Source of the DNA: an uncultured Pseudomonadota bacterium
GTDB taxonomy: Bacteria > Pseudomonadota > Alphaproteobacteria > RF32 > CAG-239
Assembly (NCBI GenBank): GCA_902761535.1
Contig: CACWKS010000002.1
Coordinates: 1 to 64,000 of the forward strand
Length of the DNA: 64,000 nt
Reading direction: 5' to 3'
This document shows positions 1 through 9,150 of this stretch, piece after piece (positions within the stretch are counted from its first letter, which is position 1; the number at the start of each line of letters is the position of its first letter). Both the position numbers and the translations under genes were made by a program. Under the pieces are notes generated by a model. That model searched no databases. It saw nothing but the letters and a program-made list of their open reading frames with translations, and was not told where the DNA came from.

Positions 1-456
1 TCCAAAGCAATGGCAAAATATAAATTAACCAGAGCACAAGATCAGATTACTCTGTTGTTAATGAATATTCGTACTGCTTATGCTTCATCTCCGAACTATG
101 CAGGGTTAAGTGCAGCTCATGCAGCTATGTGGAATTTAGCCCCGAGCGATATGTATAGCGGTACTCCTACTTCCAGTACCACGTTGTATAATACTTTCGG
201 TAGCGAGGTTGAAGTCGCATCTACCGGTGCTGATGATATTCACTTTGCAATTACGATGACTGGTCTCAGCTCTGACGCATGCCGTTCTTTAGCCAGTTCC
301 GATTGGGGTGCCGATGGTTTGGTTAGTATAACGGTCGGAGGATCCGCTATAACGGTCGGAGGATCCGCGTATTCAGGAACTGATTTGCCGATATCTTTAG
401 GAACAGCTAGTACTGCCTGCGAAGATAATGGTAGCATAACTTGGGAATATTACTAA
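1..456 (+). CDS. Type IV pilin (PilS-like), 5' end outside window
   Basis: C-terminal part of a type IV pilin. The frame is open from base 1, so the first visible ATG (base 10) is probably internal; the hydrophobic N-terminal helix would lie upstream. The visible protein starts with a helical stretch (QDQITLLLMNIRTAYAS, then a NYAGL motif) and continues into a Gly/Ser/Thr-rich globular domain. It has two cysteines, one in a DACRSLA segment and one near the C-terminus, as expected for the disulfide loop of PilS-type pilins. A perfect 21-bp tandem duplication adds seven residues to a surface-like region. An intrinsic terminator follows directly, so this is the last gene of its unit. Family assignment is from pattern resemblance to shufflon/PilS pilins; another secreted pseudopilin is possible. 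Confidence 0.65.
   Translation, partial: SKAMAKYKLTRAQDQITLLLMNIRTAYASSPNYAGLSAAHAAMWNLAPSDMYSGTPTSSTTLYNTFGSEVEVASTGADDIHFAITMTGLSSDACRSLASSDWGADGLVSITVGGSAITVGGSAYSGTDLPISLGTASTACEDNGSITWEYY
327..368 (+). repeat. 21-bp perfect tandem duplication inside the pilin gene
   Basis: Bases 327-347 and 348-368 are identical. The repeat keeps the reading frame and duplicates the heptapeptide ITVGGSA in the pilin head domain. Confidence 0.9.
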
Positions 457-478
457 CAGTAAACAATTAAATAATTCC

Positions 479-512
479 AATCCCCTTGTCTTAAATGATA
501 AGGGGATTTTTT
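479..512 (+). terminator. Intrinsic terminator after the pilin gene
   Basis: Stem TCCCCTT/AAGGGGA with a 12-nt loop, followed by a run of T. Confidence 0.85.
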
Positions 513-541
513 TATATTATTATTTCACTTTAAGCCAAAAC

Positions 542-570
542 AAAAAGCCTATCACAAGGATAGGCTTTTA
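542..570 (-). terminator. Intrinsic terminator of tRNA-Pro
   Basis: An 11-bp stem (543-553 with 559-569) around a 5-nt loop lies just past the CCA end of the minus-strand tRNA, with a T-run on that strand. Confidence 0.8.
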
Positions 571-574
571 ATTT

Positions 575-651
575 TGGTCGGATTGACTGGACTCGAACCA
601 GCGACCTCTTCGTCCCGAACGAAGCGTTCTACCAGGCTGAACTACAATCCG
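575..651 (-). tRNA. tRNA-Pro (anticodon CGG)
   Basis: Cloverleaf read on the minus strand: acceptor CGGATTG pairs with CAATCCG, the anticodon loop is TTCGGGA, the T-loop is TTCGAGT, and the 3' CCA is encoded. The length is 77 nt including CCA. Confidence 0.95.
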
Positions 652-671
652 ATTGTCTTTCAACTCGCCTA

Positions 672-699
672 TTGATAACACATTTTTTTTTCTTGGCAA
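672..699 (-). promoter_or_regulatory. Promoter of tRNA-Pro
   Basis: Minus-strand TTGCCA (699-694), a 16-nt spacer, then TATCAA (677-672), about 20 nt before the tRNA. The same TTGCCA type of -35 box is seen before tRNA-Phe. Confidence 0.6.
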
Positions 700-708
700 G
701 TAAAATTT

Positions 709-954
709 TCAAAAAAAACTTATTTTTCTTTCCACTTTCCGCTTTTCATAAACCAATATGCCGGTGGCAAAACCTTGCTCTATCATAAACACCAACAGAT
801 AAAACAATCAGCCGATGGCACAAGCACCCAGTTCCACCACGCCGATATGTCCTAAAAATATGGTGTCGGTAGTCCCGATTAAGGTCTGAATTACCACTCC
901 TAAAATCAGCGGCCAAGCAATATCAGCAATTTTGCGATAAGAATAAGTTATCAT
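709..954 (-). pseudogene. MATE-family transporter remnant (N-terminal fragment)
   Basis: Read on the minus strand from an ATG at 954, preceded by AAAGG, the translation has the opening of a MATE efflux transporter: IADIAWPLILGVVIQ, then IGTTDTIFLGHIG and ELGACAIG. Codon 49 is TGA (810-808). The same frame continues with LFYLLVFMI and GFATG, matching the next MATE helix, and stops again at 711-709. A GGA-to-TGA change would explain the first stop, because MATE proteins often have a Gly pair there. Only about 80 of the usual 440 residues remain, so this is a decayed fragment. It fills the gap between tRNA-Pro and the TPR-methyltransferase gene. Confidence 0.75.
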
Positions 955-1005
955 TTTTTTAAACCTTTTTTTTTATCCTGTAATCTAATAGCAATAGGTT
1001 TAATA

Positions 1006-2139
1006 ATGTTTAATTTAGGTAAATTTTTTTCCGGGTTTCGGATTCGTCACAGGTTGAAAACCGCCAATAAATTTTATGTTCAACACGAATATAAAAAAGC
1101 GATTCCTTTATATAAAAAAATCCTCTGCGATAATCCTCATCACTACGGAGCATTATGTAATTTGGCGGCAGCTTATTTTGAAGATGGTGATTATAAAAAT
1201 GCTCTTTCTTTATTTTTACAATTGCAAAAAGTAGATTCGACTAATCCGTGGTGGCAAACTTATCTTTCACAAATCTATCAAAAACAAAAATCTTATCGTA
1301 AAGCACTTAATTCAGCTTGGCAGGCTGTTAATCTTAGTTGTGGCAGCACTGAACATCAAATAAATTTGTCTTATGCTTTTTATGAAATTGCTCTGATTAG
1401 AGGCAAAGATTTTGTTACTGATATGGTGCAAAAATTTTATGATTGTTATCCGGATTCTTCCATTGCTCAACAATGCTATAATACATTTTTTTCACCCGCG
1501 AATTCTTTGAAATGCAATCTGCGTTATGTTGAAAAAATTTTTGATGTTTTTGCACCTGAATTTGATGAAATTCTGCATCGTCTGCAGTATGATTCTCCGA
1601 GTTTTGTTGCCCGAATTTTAGCCGATTTTTATCAAAGAAAAAAACGCAAATTACACATTCTTGATTTAGGTTGCGGCAGTGGTTTATGTGCTCAGGCGAT
1701 AAAAAAAATTTTTCCTCGATCGATTATTTTCGGTGTTGATATTTCCGCCCAAATGTTGCAACAAGCCGATGCTAAAAAAGTATATTTTTATCTCAGTAAA
1801 AATAATCTGATTGACTATCTCAAATCATCAATAGAGTATTTTGATGTTATAGTAGCCGCAGATGTTTTCACTTATTTTGGATGTTTGGATGAGGTCATAA
1901 ATTTAGCCTCTCATCACCTCAAAAAAAATGGTGTTTTTATTTTTACCGTGTCGCAAAATTTGCATAACCGTAAAAAATTTTATCTGACTTTATCATCGCG
2001 TTTTGTTCACAATTTTTCCTACATCAAAAAATTGCTGAAAGATAACGGATTCTTAAATGTAAAATTGCATAAAAAAGTACTGCGCAAAGAAAATGGAAAA
2101 GATATAATCGGCGGTATATTTCTCGCCGTCAAAACATAA
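1006..2139 (+). CDS. TPR-repeat class I SAM-dependent methyltransferase
   Basis: The 377-aa protein has two parts. Residues about 20-160 carry tetratricopeptide repeats (for example YKKAIPLYKKIL and ALCNLAAAYFEDGDYKNAL). Residues about 180-370 form a Rossmann methyltransferase with the SAM motif ILDLGCGSGLCAQAI and an acidic end of strand 2 (GVDIS). The linker contains a FDVFAPEFDEIL motif typical of TPR-methyltransferases. The substrate is unknown; the family is often linked to protein or small-molecule methylation. There is no signal peptide, so it is cytoplasmic. The gene is monocistronic and ends in a bidirectional terminator. Confidence 0.85.
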   Translation: MFNLGKFFSGFRIRHRLKTANKFYVQHEYKKAIPLYKKILCDNPHHYGALCNLAAAYFEDGDYKNALSLFLQLQKVDSTNPWWQTYLSQIYQKQKSYRKALNSAWQAVNLSCGSTEHQINLSYAFYEIALIRGKDFVTDMVQKFYDCYPDSSIAQQCYNTFFSPANSLKCNLRYVEKIFDVFAPEFDEILHRLQYDSPSFVARILADFYQRKKRKLHILDLGCGSGLCAQAIKKIFPRSIIFGVDISAQMLQQADAKKVYFYLSKNNLIDYLKSSIEYFDVIVAADVFTYFGCLDEVINLASHHLKKNGVFIFTVSQNLHNRKKFYLTLSSRFVHNFSYIKKLLKDNGFLNVKLHKKVLRKENGKDIIGGIFLAVKT

Positions 2140-2140
2140 A

Positions 2141-2175
2141 AAAATTCCCACCGAATTAGTGGGAATTTTTTATTT
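2141..2175. terminator. Bidirectional intrinsic terminator
   Basis: Stem AATTCCCAC (2143-2151) pairs with GTGGGAATT (2159-2167), flanked by A and T runs. It sits between two convergent genes. Confidence 0.85.
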
Positions 2176-2192
2176 TTTCTATCGTAGAAAAA

Positions 2193-2405
2193 TTACTTTT
2201 TCGACTTTGAGTTCAAAGTTTTTTTAGAACTTGTCGAAGAAGATTTTTTGGTAGAAGAAGACTTGTTGCAGCAAGAATTTTTGTTGCAGCAGTTCAATTG
2301 TTTCAAAGCTTCATTCCAGAAATAATTATCTTGTCCGTTAGGGCAACCGGCATTTTGCCAAAGATAATAAGCAGCTTCTCTGATAGATTGTTCGTTATAA
2401 ACCAT
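2193..2405 (-). CDS. DUF2934-type small protein with Cys- and Lys/Ser-rich tail
   Basis: A 70-aa protein of unknown function. The start chosen is the ATG at 2405, with a GGAG box 9 nt upstream; an in-frame TTG lies five codons earlier. The first 40 residues fit the DUF2934 pattern (IREAAYYLWQNAGCPNG, then a conserved Trp and Ala). The tail has CC pairs (NCCNKNSCCNKSSS) followed by repeated Lys/Ser, which may bind nucleic acid or metal. It is convergent with the TPR-methyltransferase and shares its terminator. Confidence 0.65.
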   Translation of the reverse strand: MVYNEQSIREAAYYLWQNAGCPNGQDNYFWNEALKQLNCCNKNSCCNKSSSTKKSSSTSSKKTLNSKSKK

Positions 2406-2637
2406 AATCACTAACTCCAAATAAAAGTTTCAATAAACATTATTTAATATACATACAAAATTTTATCCGTCAATAGTAAATATTTATAAAATCGCAAAAA
2501 TATGAAAAAAATTTTTTATCAATACAAATTATTAATTTGATTTTAATTAAATTGTTGCATTTAAACATATAAGAAATTATAAATAAAAACTGAATATATA
2601 TTCGCATAACGATTAGTCAATTATATAGGAAAAATAC

Positions 2638-4830
2638 ATGCAAAATTTATTATCAAAAGAAGAAATGGAAGCAATTATCAATGGCGATCACGGCAATGTT
2701 TTTGCTGTGTTGGGTATACATCGTGATAAGGGTTCTAAAGAGTCGTTTATTCGCACATATTTACCCAAATCATCTTCTATAGAAGTACTTGCACGAGATG
2801 GAAGTTCCCGCGGTATAATGACCAAATTGGATGATCGTGGATTCTATCAAATTGATCTTGGTGCAACAGATGATTATGATTATAAATTTCGCATAACTAA
2901 TGATAAAGGTGACACTTATATTGCAGAAGATACCTATCGTTTTACTCCCACTTTGGGCGATGTGGATATCTATCTTTTAGCCGAAGGTAATCATCTTGAT
3001 ATGTATAAAAAACTCGGTGCCCATGTTATGGAAAAAGAGGGAATAAAAGGAGTTGCTTTTGCCGTATGGGCTCCCAATGCCAAACGTGTCAGTGTGGTTG
3101 GTGCTTTCAATAATTGGGATGGTCGCGTTGATGTAATGCGTAAACATCCTTCTTGCGGAGTTTGGGATATTTTTATTCCCGGCATAGGTGAAGGTGAATT
3201 ATATAAATTTGAAATCAAAACCAATTCCAATAATATATTTTTAAAAGCCGATCCGGTTGCATTTTATTCCGAACGTCGTCCTAATACTGCCTCCGTGGTT
3301 TATGATTTAAATCACTATATTTGGGGTGATGAAAATTGGATGCGCTATCGCGGAGAATATAATTCTTTTGATAAACCGATGTCAATTTATGAAGTTCATT
3401 TAGGCTCATGGCGTCGTAAGGAGAACAACGAATATCTCACATATCGTGAATTGGCAGATCACCTGATTCCTTACGTGCAAAATATGGGTTTCACTCATGT
3501 TGAATTTTTACCGTTAGCCGAGCATCCGCTTGATGCTTCTTGGGGCTATCAAATTATCGGAATGTTTGCTCCGACCTCACGTTTCGGAACGCCCGATGAT
3601 TTACGTTATATGATTGATAAATTTCACCAGGCCGGTATTAGCGTGATTATGGATTGGGTTCCGGCACATTTTCCCAAAGATGCTCACGGACTTAATGAAT
3701 TTGACGGCACACATCTTTACGAACACGCCGATCCGCGCAAAGGCGAACATACCGATTGGGGAACCAAAATTTATAATTACGGTCGTTCCGAGGTTGCTAA
3801 CTTTTTATGTTGCAGTGCTCTTTATTGGCTTAAAGAATTTCATATTGACGGCTTGCGAGTTGACGCGGTTGCTTCTATGCTCTATCTTGACTATTCACGC
3901 AAAGCCGGCGAATGGATTCCCAATCAATACGGCGGTAATGAGAATATCGAAGCTATTGCTTTTTTGCGTCGCATGAATGAATTATCTTATTCTCGCAATG
4001 ATGGTATAATTACCGTTGCCGAAGAGTCGACAGCTTGGCCGATGGTTTCTCGCCCGACATCTATGGGAGGTTTGGGATTCGGTTATAAATGGAATATGGG
4101 GTGGATGAACGATACATTGCGTTACATTTCTCATGAGCCGGTTCATCGCAAATATCACCATGGTATGCTTACCTTCGGCTTGCTTTATGCTTTCAATGAG
4201 AATTTTATTCTGCCCATTTCTCATGATGAAGTTGTCCACGGCAAAGGTTCCATGCTTTCCAAAATGCCCGGTGACGAGTGGCAAAAATTTGCAAACTTGC
4301 GTGCCTATTATGGCTTTATGTATACTCACCCCGGTAAAAAATTGTTGTTTATGGGATGTGAGTTCGGGCAGGATTATGAGTGGAATTCCGAAGAAGGTTT
4401 GCGGTGGTTTTTGCTTGATCACCCGATGTATCGCGGAATGCAAAATTGTGTGCGTGATCTGAACTTGATGTATAAAGGCAATCCGTGTATGTATCAGCAG
4501 GATTTTGACTATCGCGGTTTTGAGTGGTTAGACCATTCCAATGCCGATGACAGCGTCATCTCCTATATTCGCCGCGGTTATAATTATAACGATTTTATGA
4601 TTGTGGTTTGCAATTTTACACCGGTTGTTCGTAATAACTATCGCATCGGTGTTCCGGAGAATTGCGACTATCAGGAAATTTTTAACAGTGATGATACTAA
4701 TTATTGGGGCAGCGGAGTCAAAAACGAAGGGGTTATTCATTCCGATAATCAGGAATTTAATTACAAACCTTTTTCAATAAATATCACTTTGCCGCCGCTT
4801 TCAACCATCATTATCAAACCATTGCGTTAG
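2638..4830 (+). CDS. glgB: 1,4-alpha-glucan branching enzyme GlgB
   Basis: Transfers alpha-1,4 glucan chains to alpha-1,6 positions during glycogen synthesis. The 730-aa length is typical. Two N-terminal beta-sandwich (CBM48-like) regions cover residues about 10-230; the second contains AVWAPNAKRVSVVG and FNNWD. The GH13 barrel follows, with DWVPAHF, DGLRVDAVASM (nucleophile Asp), VAEES (acid/base Glu) and SHDEVVHGK. First gene of glgB-glgX-malQ; the next gene's ribosome site overlaps this stop codon. A weak AGGA precedes the ATG. No glgC, glgA or glgP gene is present in the window. Confidence 0.96.
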   Translation: MQNLLSKEEMEAIINGDHGNVFAVLGIHRDKGSKESFIRTYLPKSSSIEVLARDGSSRGIMTKLDDRGFYQIDLGATDDYDYKFRITNDKGDTYIAEDTYRFTPTLGDVDIYLLAEGNHLDMYKKLGAHVMEKEGIKGVAFAVWAPNAKRVSVVGAFNNWDGRVDVMRKHPSCGVWDIFIPGIGEGELYKFEIKTNSNNIFLKADPVAFYSERRPNTASVVYDLNHYIWGDENWMRYRGEYNSFDKPMSIYEVHLGSWRRKENNEYLTYRELADHLIPYVQNMGFTHVEFLPLAEHPLDASWGYQIIGMFAPTSRFGTPDDLRYMIDKFHQAGISVIMDWVPAHFPKDAHGLNEFDGTHLYEHADPRKGEHTDWGTKIYNYGRSEVANFLCCSALYWLKEFHIDGLRVDAVASMLYLDYSRKAGEWIPNQYGGNENIEAIAFLRRMNELSYSRNDGIITVAEESTAWPMVSRPTSMGGLGFGYKWNMGWMNDTLRYISHEPVHRKYHHGMLTFGLLYAFNENFILPISHDEVVHGKGSMLSKMPGDEWQKFANLRAYYGFMYTHPGKKLLFMGCEFGQDYEWNSEEGLRWFLLDHPMYRGMQNCVRDLNLMYKGNPCMYQQDFDYRGFEWLDHSNADDSVISYIRRGYNYNDFMIVVCNFTPVVRNNYRIGVPENCDYQEIFNSDDTNYWGSGVKNEGVIHSDNQEFNYKPFSINITLPPLSTIIIKPLR

Positions 4831-4839
4831 GAGGTTTAT

Positions 4840-6912
4840 TTGGTAAAATACCCAACCAGTTTCGGCAAACCTTATCCCTTGGGCTCTACTTATGACGGAG
4901 CCGGTGTAAATTTTGCGTTATTTTCTGCTCACGCCCAAAAAGTAGAACTTTGCTTGTTTGATGAAAGCGGTGCCAACGAATTGGAACGCTACGAAATCAC
5001 CGAGCAGGATAATAATATTTGGCATATTTATCTCAAAGATGCCGCACCGGGTTTGGTATATGGCTGGCGCGTCTACGGGCAGTATAATCCGCAAAAAGGT
5101 TATCGTTTTAATCCCAATAAATTATTGATAGATCCCTATGCTAAACAATTGATTGGAACTTTGATTTGGAACCGAGCTATTTTCGGTTATGATTGGGATA
5201 GTCCGGATAAGGATTTATCTTTTTCCGAATTGGATTCTGCACCTTATGTTCCCAAGTCGGTAGTGGTGGATGAAAATTATGATTGGTCGAACGAAAATCG
5301 TCCTCATTATCATATGAGCGAAAGTATAATTTATGAAACACATTTACGCGGAGCTACCAGACTGAATCCGTTTTTAGAAGATGGAAAACGCGGAACTTTT
5401 GCTGCCTTTAAGGAAGCATCAACCATAAATTATCTCAAGCATCTTGGTATAACTGCGGTTGAATTTTTACCGATTCATGCTTTTTTCGGTAATCGTCGCA
5501 AGCGCGGATTTGTAATTGATAATTATTGGGGATATGAAAACTTCAGCTATTTTGCTCCCGAGCAATCTTATCTTGCCACCGGAAATATCAACGAAATCAA
5601 AGATACAATTAAAGAACTGCATTCTCACGGATTAGAAGTTATTCTTGATGTGGTTTATAATCACACCGGTGAGGGCAATCAAATGGGACCGACTTTGTGT
5701 TATCGCGGTATTGATAACCAAACCTATTATGTATTGGATGAAAAAAATCCTCGTTATTATAAAGATACCACCGGTTGCGGAGCCAGTTTAAATTTGCAAA
5801 ATCGTGATTGTCTGCGATTGGTTATGGACTCATTGCGGTACTGGGTTAAAGAAATGCACGTTGATGGTTTTCGTTTTGATTTGGCACCGACTTTATGTCG
5901 CCAAGCCGGTGAGTTTAAACAGTCATGCGGATTTTTATATGCCGTCAGCCAGGATGAAGTTTTGCAAAATGTCAAAATGATAGCCGAGCCCTGGGATGTG
6001 GGGTATGGCGGATACCAATTAGGTGCTTTTCCGATCAATTGGAGTGAATGGAACGATAAATATCGTGATAACATTCGGCGTGTTTGGAAAGGTGACAGCG
6101 GACAGATTGCCGAATTTGCCTCACGTTTAACCGGTTCCAGTGAAGTATTTAATCACTATAATCGCAGTATTTCCTCAAGCATCAATTTTATCACGGCTCA
6201 CGATGGCTTTACTCTCTATGATTTAGTCAGCTATCAGCAAAAACATAATTCGGCCAACGGTGAGCGTAATCGTGATGGCAATGACTCTAATTGGAGTTGG
6301 AATTCCGGAGCCGAAGGTGATACCTCTAATCCGATAATCATGCGTAATCGCAAAGACCGTATGCGTGCCATGTTGGCAACCTTGCTGTTTTCATTCGGTA
6401 CACCGATGATAAATTTCGGCGATGAATTGGCTCGCACTCAAATGGGCAATAATAATTCTTATTGTCAGGATAACGCTATTAATTGGTTGAGTTGGGAAGG
6501 CTTAGCTCCTTGGCAAAGAAAAATGGTAGATTATACCCGCAATCTGATCAAATTACGTAAACAGTTTACCGCATTCCAAAGACACAGTTTTTTCACCGGT
6601 CAAAAAGATGCTTCCGGATATAAAGATTTGGGATGGTATACCGAAAAAGGTAAAGAGTTTTCTTCTTCGGAATGGCAAGATTCCAATCGTCATTGTTTGT
6701 CTTACTTAGTCCATGAAAACGATGAATTTTTGTTTGTTATTTTCAATGCTCACCACCAACCGGTTGATTGGATTCTGCCCAAACTTCCCTCGCAAATGAA
6801 ATGGCAAATATTGTTTGATAGCTCCGAAAGATTAGATAAAAGTACACCGCTGAGTTCCGGAGCTGAGCTGATTGTTCCGTCATGGAGCGTTATTGCCATT
6901 AAAATAAGTTAA
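4840..6912 (+). CDS. glgX: Glycogen debranching enzyme GlgX
   Basis: An isoamylase-type GH13 enzyme that hydrolyses alpha-1,6 branches of glycogen limit dextrins. The start is TTG, fixed by a full AGGAGG at 4829-4834 that overlaps the glgB stop. Visible features are the N-terminal CBM48 (GVNFALFSAHAQKVELCLFD), DVVYNHTGEGN, DGFRFDLAPTL (nucleophile), IAEPWDVG (acid/base) and TAHDGFTLYDLV. At 690 aa it is full length. It is translationally close to glgB and is followed after 17 nt by malQ. Confidence 0.95.
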   Translation: MVKYPTSFGKPYPLGSTYDGAGVNFALFSAHAQKVELCLFDESGANELERYEITEQDNNIWHIYLKDAAPGLVYGWRVYGQYNPQKGYRFNPNKLLIDPYAKQLIGTLIWNRAIFGYDWDSPDKDLSFSELDSAPYVPKSVVVDENYDWSNENRPHYHMSESIIYETHLRGATRLNPFLEDGKRGTFAAFKEASTINYLKHLGITAVEFLPIHAFFGNRRKRGFVIDNYWGYENFSYFAPEQSYLATGNINEIKDTIKELHSHGLEVILDVVYNHTGEGNQMGPTLCYRGIDNQTYYVLDEKNPRYYKDTTGCGASLNLQNRDCLRLVMDSLRYWVKEMHVDGFRFDLAPTLCRQAGEFKQSCGFLYAVSQDEVLQNVKMIAEPWDVGYGGYQLGAFPINWSEWNDKYRDNIRRVWKGDSGQIAEFASRLTGSSEVFNHYNRSISSSINFITAHDGFTLYDLVSYQQKHNSANGERNRDGNDSNWSWNSGAEGDTSNPIIMRNRKDRMRAMLATLLFSFGTPMINFGDELARTQMGNNNSYCQDNAINWLSWEGLAPWQRKMVDYTRNLIKLRKQFTAFQRHSFFTGQKDASGYKDLGWYTEKGKEFSSSEWQDSNRHCLSYLVHENDEFLFVIFNAHHQPVDWILPKLPSQMKWQILFDSSERLDKSTPLSSGAELIVPSWSVIAIKIS

Positions 6913-6929
6913 TTTAAGGAGTAAATATT

Positions 6930-9047
6930 ATGACCGAAATTTTACAACAACTTGCTGCAAATTTAGGTATTGCCACCGAGTTTTATGTTGTCGGTCTCAA
7001 AAAACAGGAACAAAAAATCAGCGACAAAACCATTCGTTTTTTTGCACGTGCCTTAGGTTATCCGGCCGATACCGAAAAACAGGCACAAAATTCGCTTGCC
7101 AAGCTCAAACAAATACGTTGGAAAAAAATGTTGCAGCCGATTTATGTTTGTCGCTGTGATGATGTAGTAATAGATGTTGTATCACCAAACTTATCCGATA
7201 TTAAAATTATCGTTACCGATGTTTCCGGTCAAAAACAAAATCTGGAATATTACTATATGCATGATGTGCAAAATTATGGGCTTTTTTATAAAGAAAGTTT
7301 ACACATTACCACACCGCTTAACATCGGCTATTATGATCTTGAAGTTATCGCCGACGGCAGAAAAGCTCATTCTGTCCTGGCGGTTGCTCCGTTAAAATGC
7401 CACGCTCTGCCGGAAGACAGCCGAAAATTATTCGGTTTTGCTCTGCAAGTTTATGCTTTAAGAAGTCAGCATAATTGGGGTATTGGTGACTTTACCGACT
7501 TGAAAGAATTTATCAAAATATGTGCTGCAACCAATGCAAATATTATTGGTTTGAATCCGCTCAATGTTTTGTATCATCATTATCCGGAAAATGCCAGTCC
7601 TTATATGTCGATTTCGCGTGTATTCTTAAATCCGATTTATATTGATGTTGAACAAGTTCCTGAATTTACTGCTGCTGACAAACAAGAGGCATCTGTGGAA
7701 ATTGAAAAATTGCGTGCCACGGAAACAATTGATTATACCGGAGTTTATACATTAAAAATAAAATATTTGGAAAAATGTTTTGCTCGTTTTCAAAAATCTT
7801 CGGATAAATCACGGCATCAGGAATATGAAAATTTTTGTTCGCAACGAGGTTCGGATTTAGATAATCTCGGATTGTTTCAAGCGATTTGTGAAACCGAATA
7901 TTGCAATAATCATTATTTCAGGGATTGGGTATCAAATTATTGCTCTCCCGATTGCCCCGAAGCACAAAAGTTCGCCCAAGAACATCATCAAAGAATAGAA
8001 TTTTTCAAATTTTTACAGTTTGAAACTTTTCGTCAGTTTAACCAGGTTCAGCAACAAATCAAATCTTGTAATTTGAAAATAGGTCTGTATCGCGACTTGG
8101 CTGTGGGAGTAGGGCGTGATTCTGCCGAAGTTTGGGGTAATCCTGAATTGTTTTTACGTGATTGTGGCACCGGTGCTCCGCCTGATACATTTTTTCCCGC
8201 TGGTCAAAAATGGGGCTTGGGAACATTTAATCCCTTAAAACTGCGTGAGCAGGCATACAAACCGTTCATTAATATATTGCGTTCTAATATGCAGGCCGGC
8301 GCTTTGCGTATTGACCATGTAATGAGCTTGATGCGGTTATACGTTATTCCCGATGCTGATAAAGCCGGCACTTATCTGTATTATAATTTTGATGATATGC
8401 TGAATTTGGTTGCTTTGGAAAGTGAGCTTAACCGATGTGTGGTTGTCGGCGAAAGTATCGGTAATGTTCCCGAAGGATTTTTAGCACGGCTTGCCGAAAA
8501 AAATATTTATTCATTAAGCGTGTTGTGGGCAGAGCGTTGGGATTGCGGATTTGGTGATTTCAAATTACCTGAATTTTATCCTGATAAAGCTTTTACTTCC
8601 ATCGGCACTCATGATATGGCACCTTTGAAAATGTGGTGGTTTGGTTATGATATCGAAACCAATTTCCAAAACGGTATAATTGCCAGCGAAGAAGAAAAAG
8701 TTTCTGCTTACCATCGCCGAGAAGACGATAGACGCAGGTTGTTAAAAATATTGGACAATGCTCAAGTTTGGCCCGAAGACAAACCTCGTCACGGCGACTA
8801 TATCTATGGCGAAAGCTATCCCGAAGGTATTGAGGAAGCTTTGGAGCGTTTTATGGCGCGCACCGCCTCACCGGTTTATTTGGCACAGTTGGAAGATATT
8901 TTGCACGTTACCGTTATGCAAAATCTCCCCGGCACCGATCGTGATAAGCACCCCAATTGGCGTCGTAAACTTCCGGTAGAATTGGAAAAATTGTCCTCTG
9001 ATATTGCTTTCGTCCGTTGCATGAATGCTATCCATCGCGAACGTTGA
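6930..9047 (+). CDS. malQ: 4-alpha-glucanotransferase MalQ
   Basis: Amylomaltase (GH77), which disproportionates maltodextrins and so recycles the short chains released by debranching. The 705-aa protein has an N-terminal extension of about 150 residues, as in the long MalQ class, followed by the barrel. Visible motifs are YMSISRVFLNPIYID, a RIDHVMSL segment (nucleophile Asp), VVGESIGNVP (acid/base Glu) and GTHDM. An AAGGAG ribosome site precedes the ATG. It is the third gene of the glycogen operon. No obvious terminator separates it from the RND genes about 100 nt downstream. Confidence 0.95.
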   Translation: MTEILQQLAANLGIATEFYVVGLKKQEQKISDKTIRFFARALGYPADTEKQAQNSLAKLKQIRWKKMLQPIYVCRCDDVVIDVVSPNLSDIKIIVTDVSGQKQNLEYYYMHDVQNYGLFYKESLHITTPLNIGYYDLEVIADGRKAHSVLAVAPLKCHALPEDSRKLFGFALQVYALRSQHNWGIGDFTDLKEFIKICAATNANIIGLNPLNVLYHHYPENASPYMSISRVFLNPIYIDVEQVPEFTAADKQEASVEIEKLRATETIDYTGVYTLKIKYLEKCFARFQKSSDKSRHQEYENFCSQRGSDLDNLGLFQAICETEYCNNHYFRDWVSNYCSPDCPEAQKFAQEHHQRIEFFKFLQFETFRQFNQVQQQIKSCNLKIGLYRDLAVGVGRDSAEVWGNPELFLRDCGTGAPPDTFFPAGQKWGLGTFNPLKLREQAYKPFINILRSNMQAGALRIDHVMSLMRLYVIPDADKAGTYLYYNFDDMLNLVALESELNRCVVVGESIGNVPEGFLARLAEKNIYSLSVLWAERWDCGFGDFKLPEFYPDKAFTSIGTHDMAPLKMWWFGYDIETNFQNGIIASEEEKVSAYHRREDDRRRLLKILDNAQVWPEDKPRHGDYIYGESYPEGIEEALERFMARTASPVYLAQLEDILHVTVMQNLPGTDRDKHPNWRRKLPVELEKLSSDIAFVRCMNAIHRER

Positions 9048-9150
9048 TTTTTTTTAACCGCTTTCCAAAAAAGTAATTGATTTTTAATCAAATTGTGCTA
9101 TGCATAGCGTCAACTGAATTGGTTGATATGCAATATCGGAGAGTAATGTT

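Noticed and set aside
709..954. TGA recoded as sense, making the MATE gene intact
   Set aside because: Other genes, such as dnaG and degP, end at TGA with correct family length, and the MATE frame stops again after 80 codons.
5757..6074. Antisense open frames within glgX, and similar shadows in other long genes
   Set aside because: They lie opposite strongly conserved coding sequence, with no ribosome site or protein-like composition.
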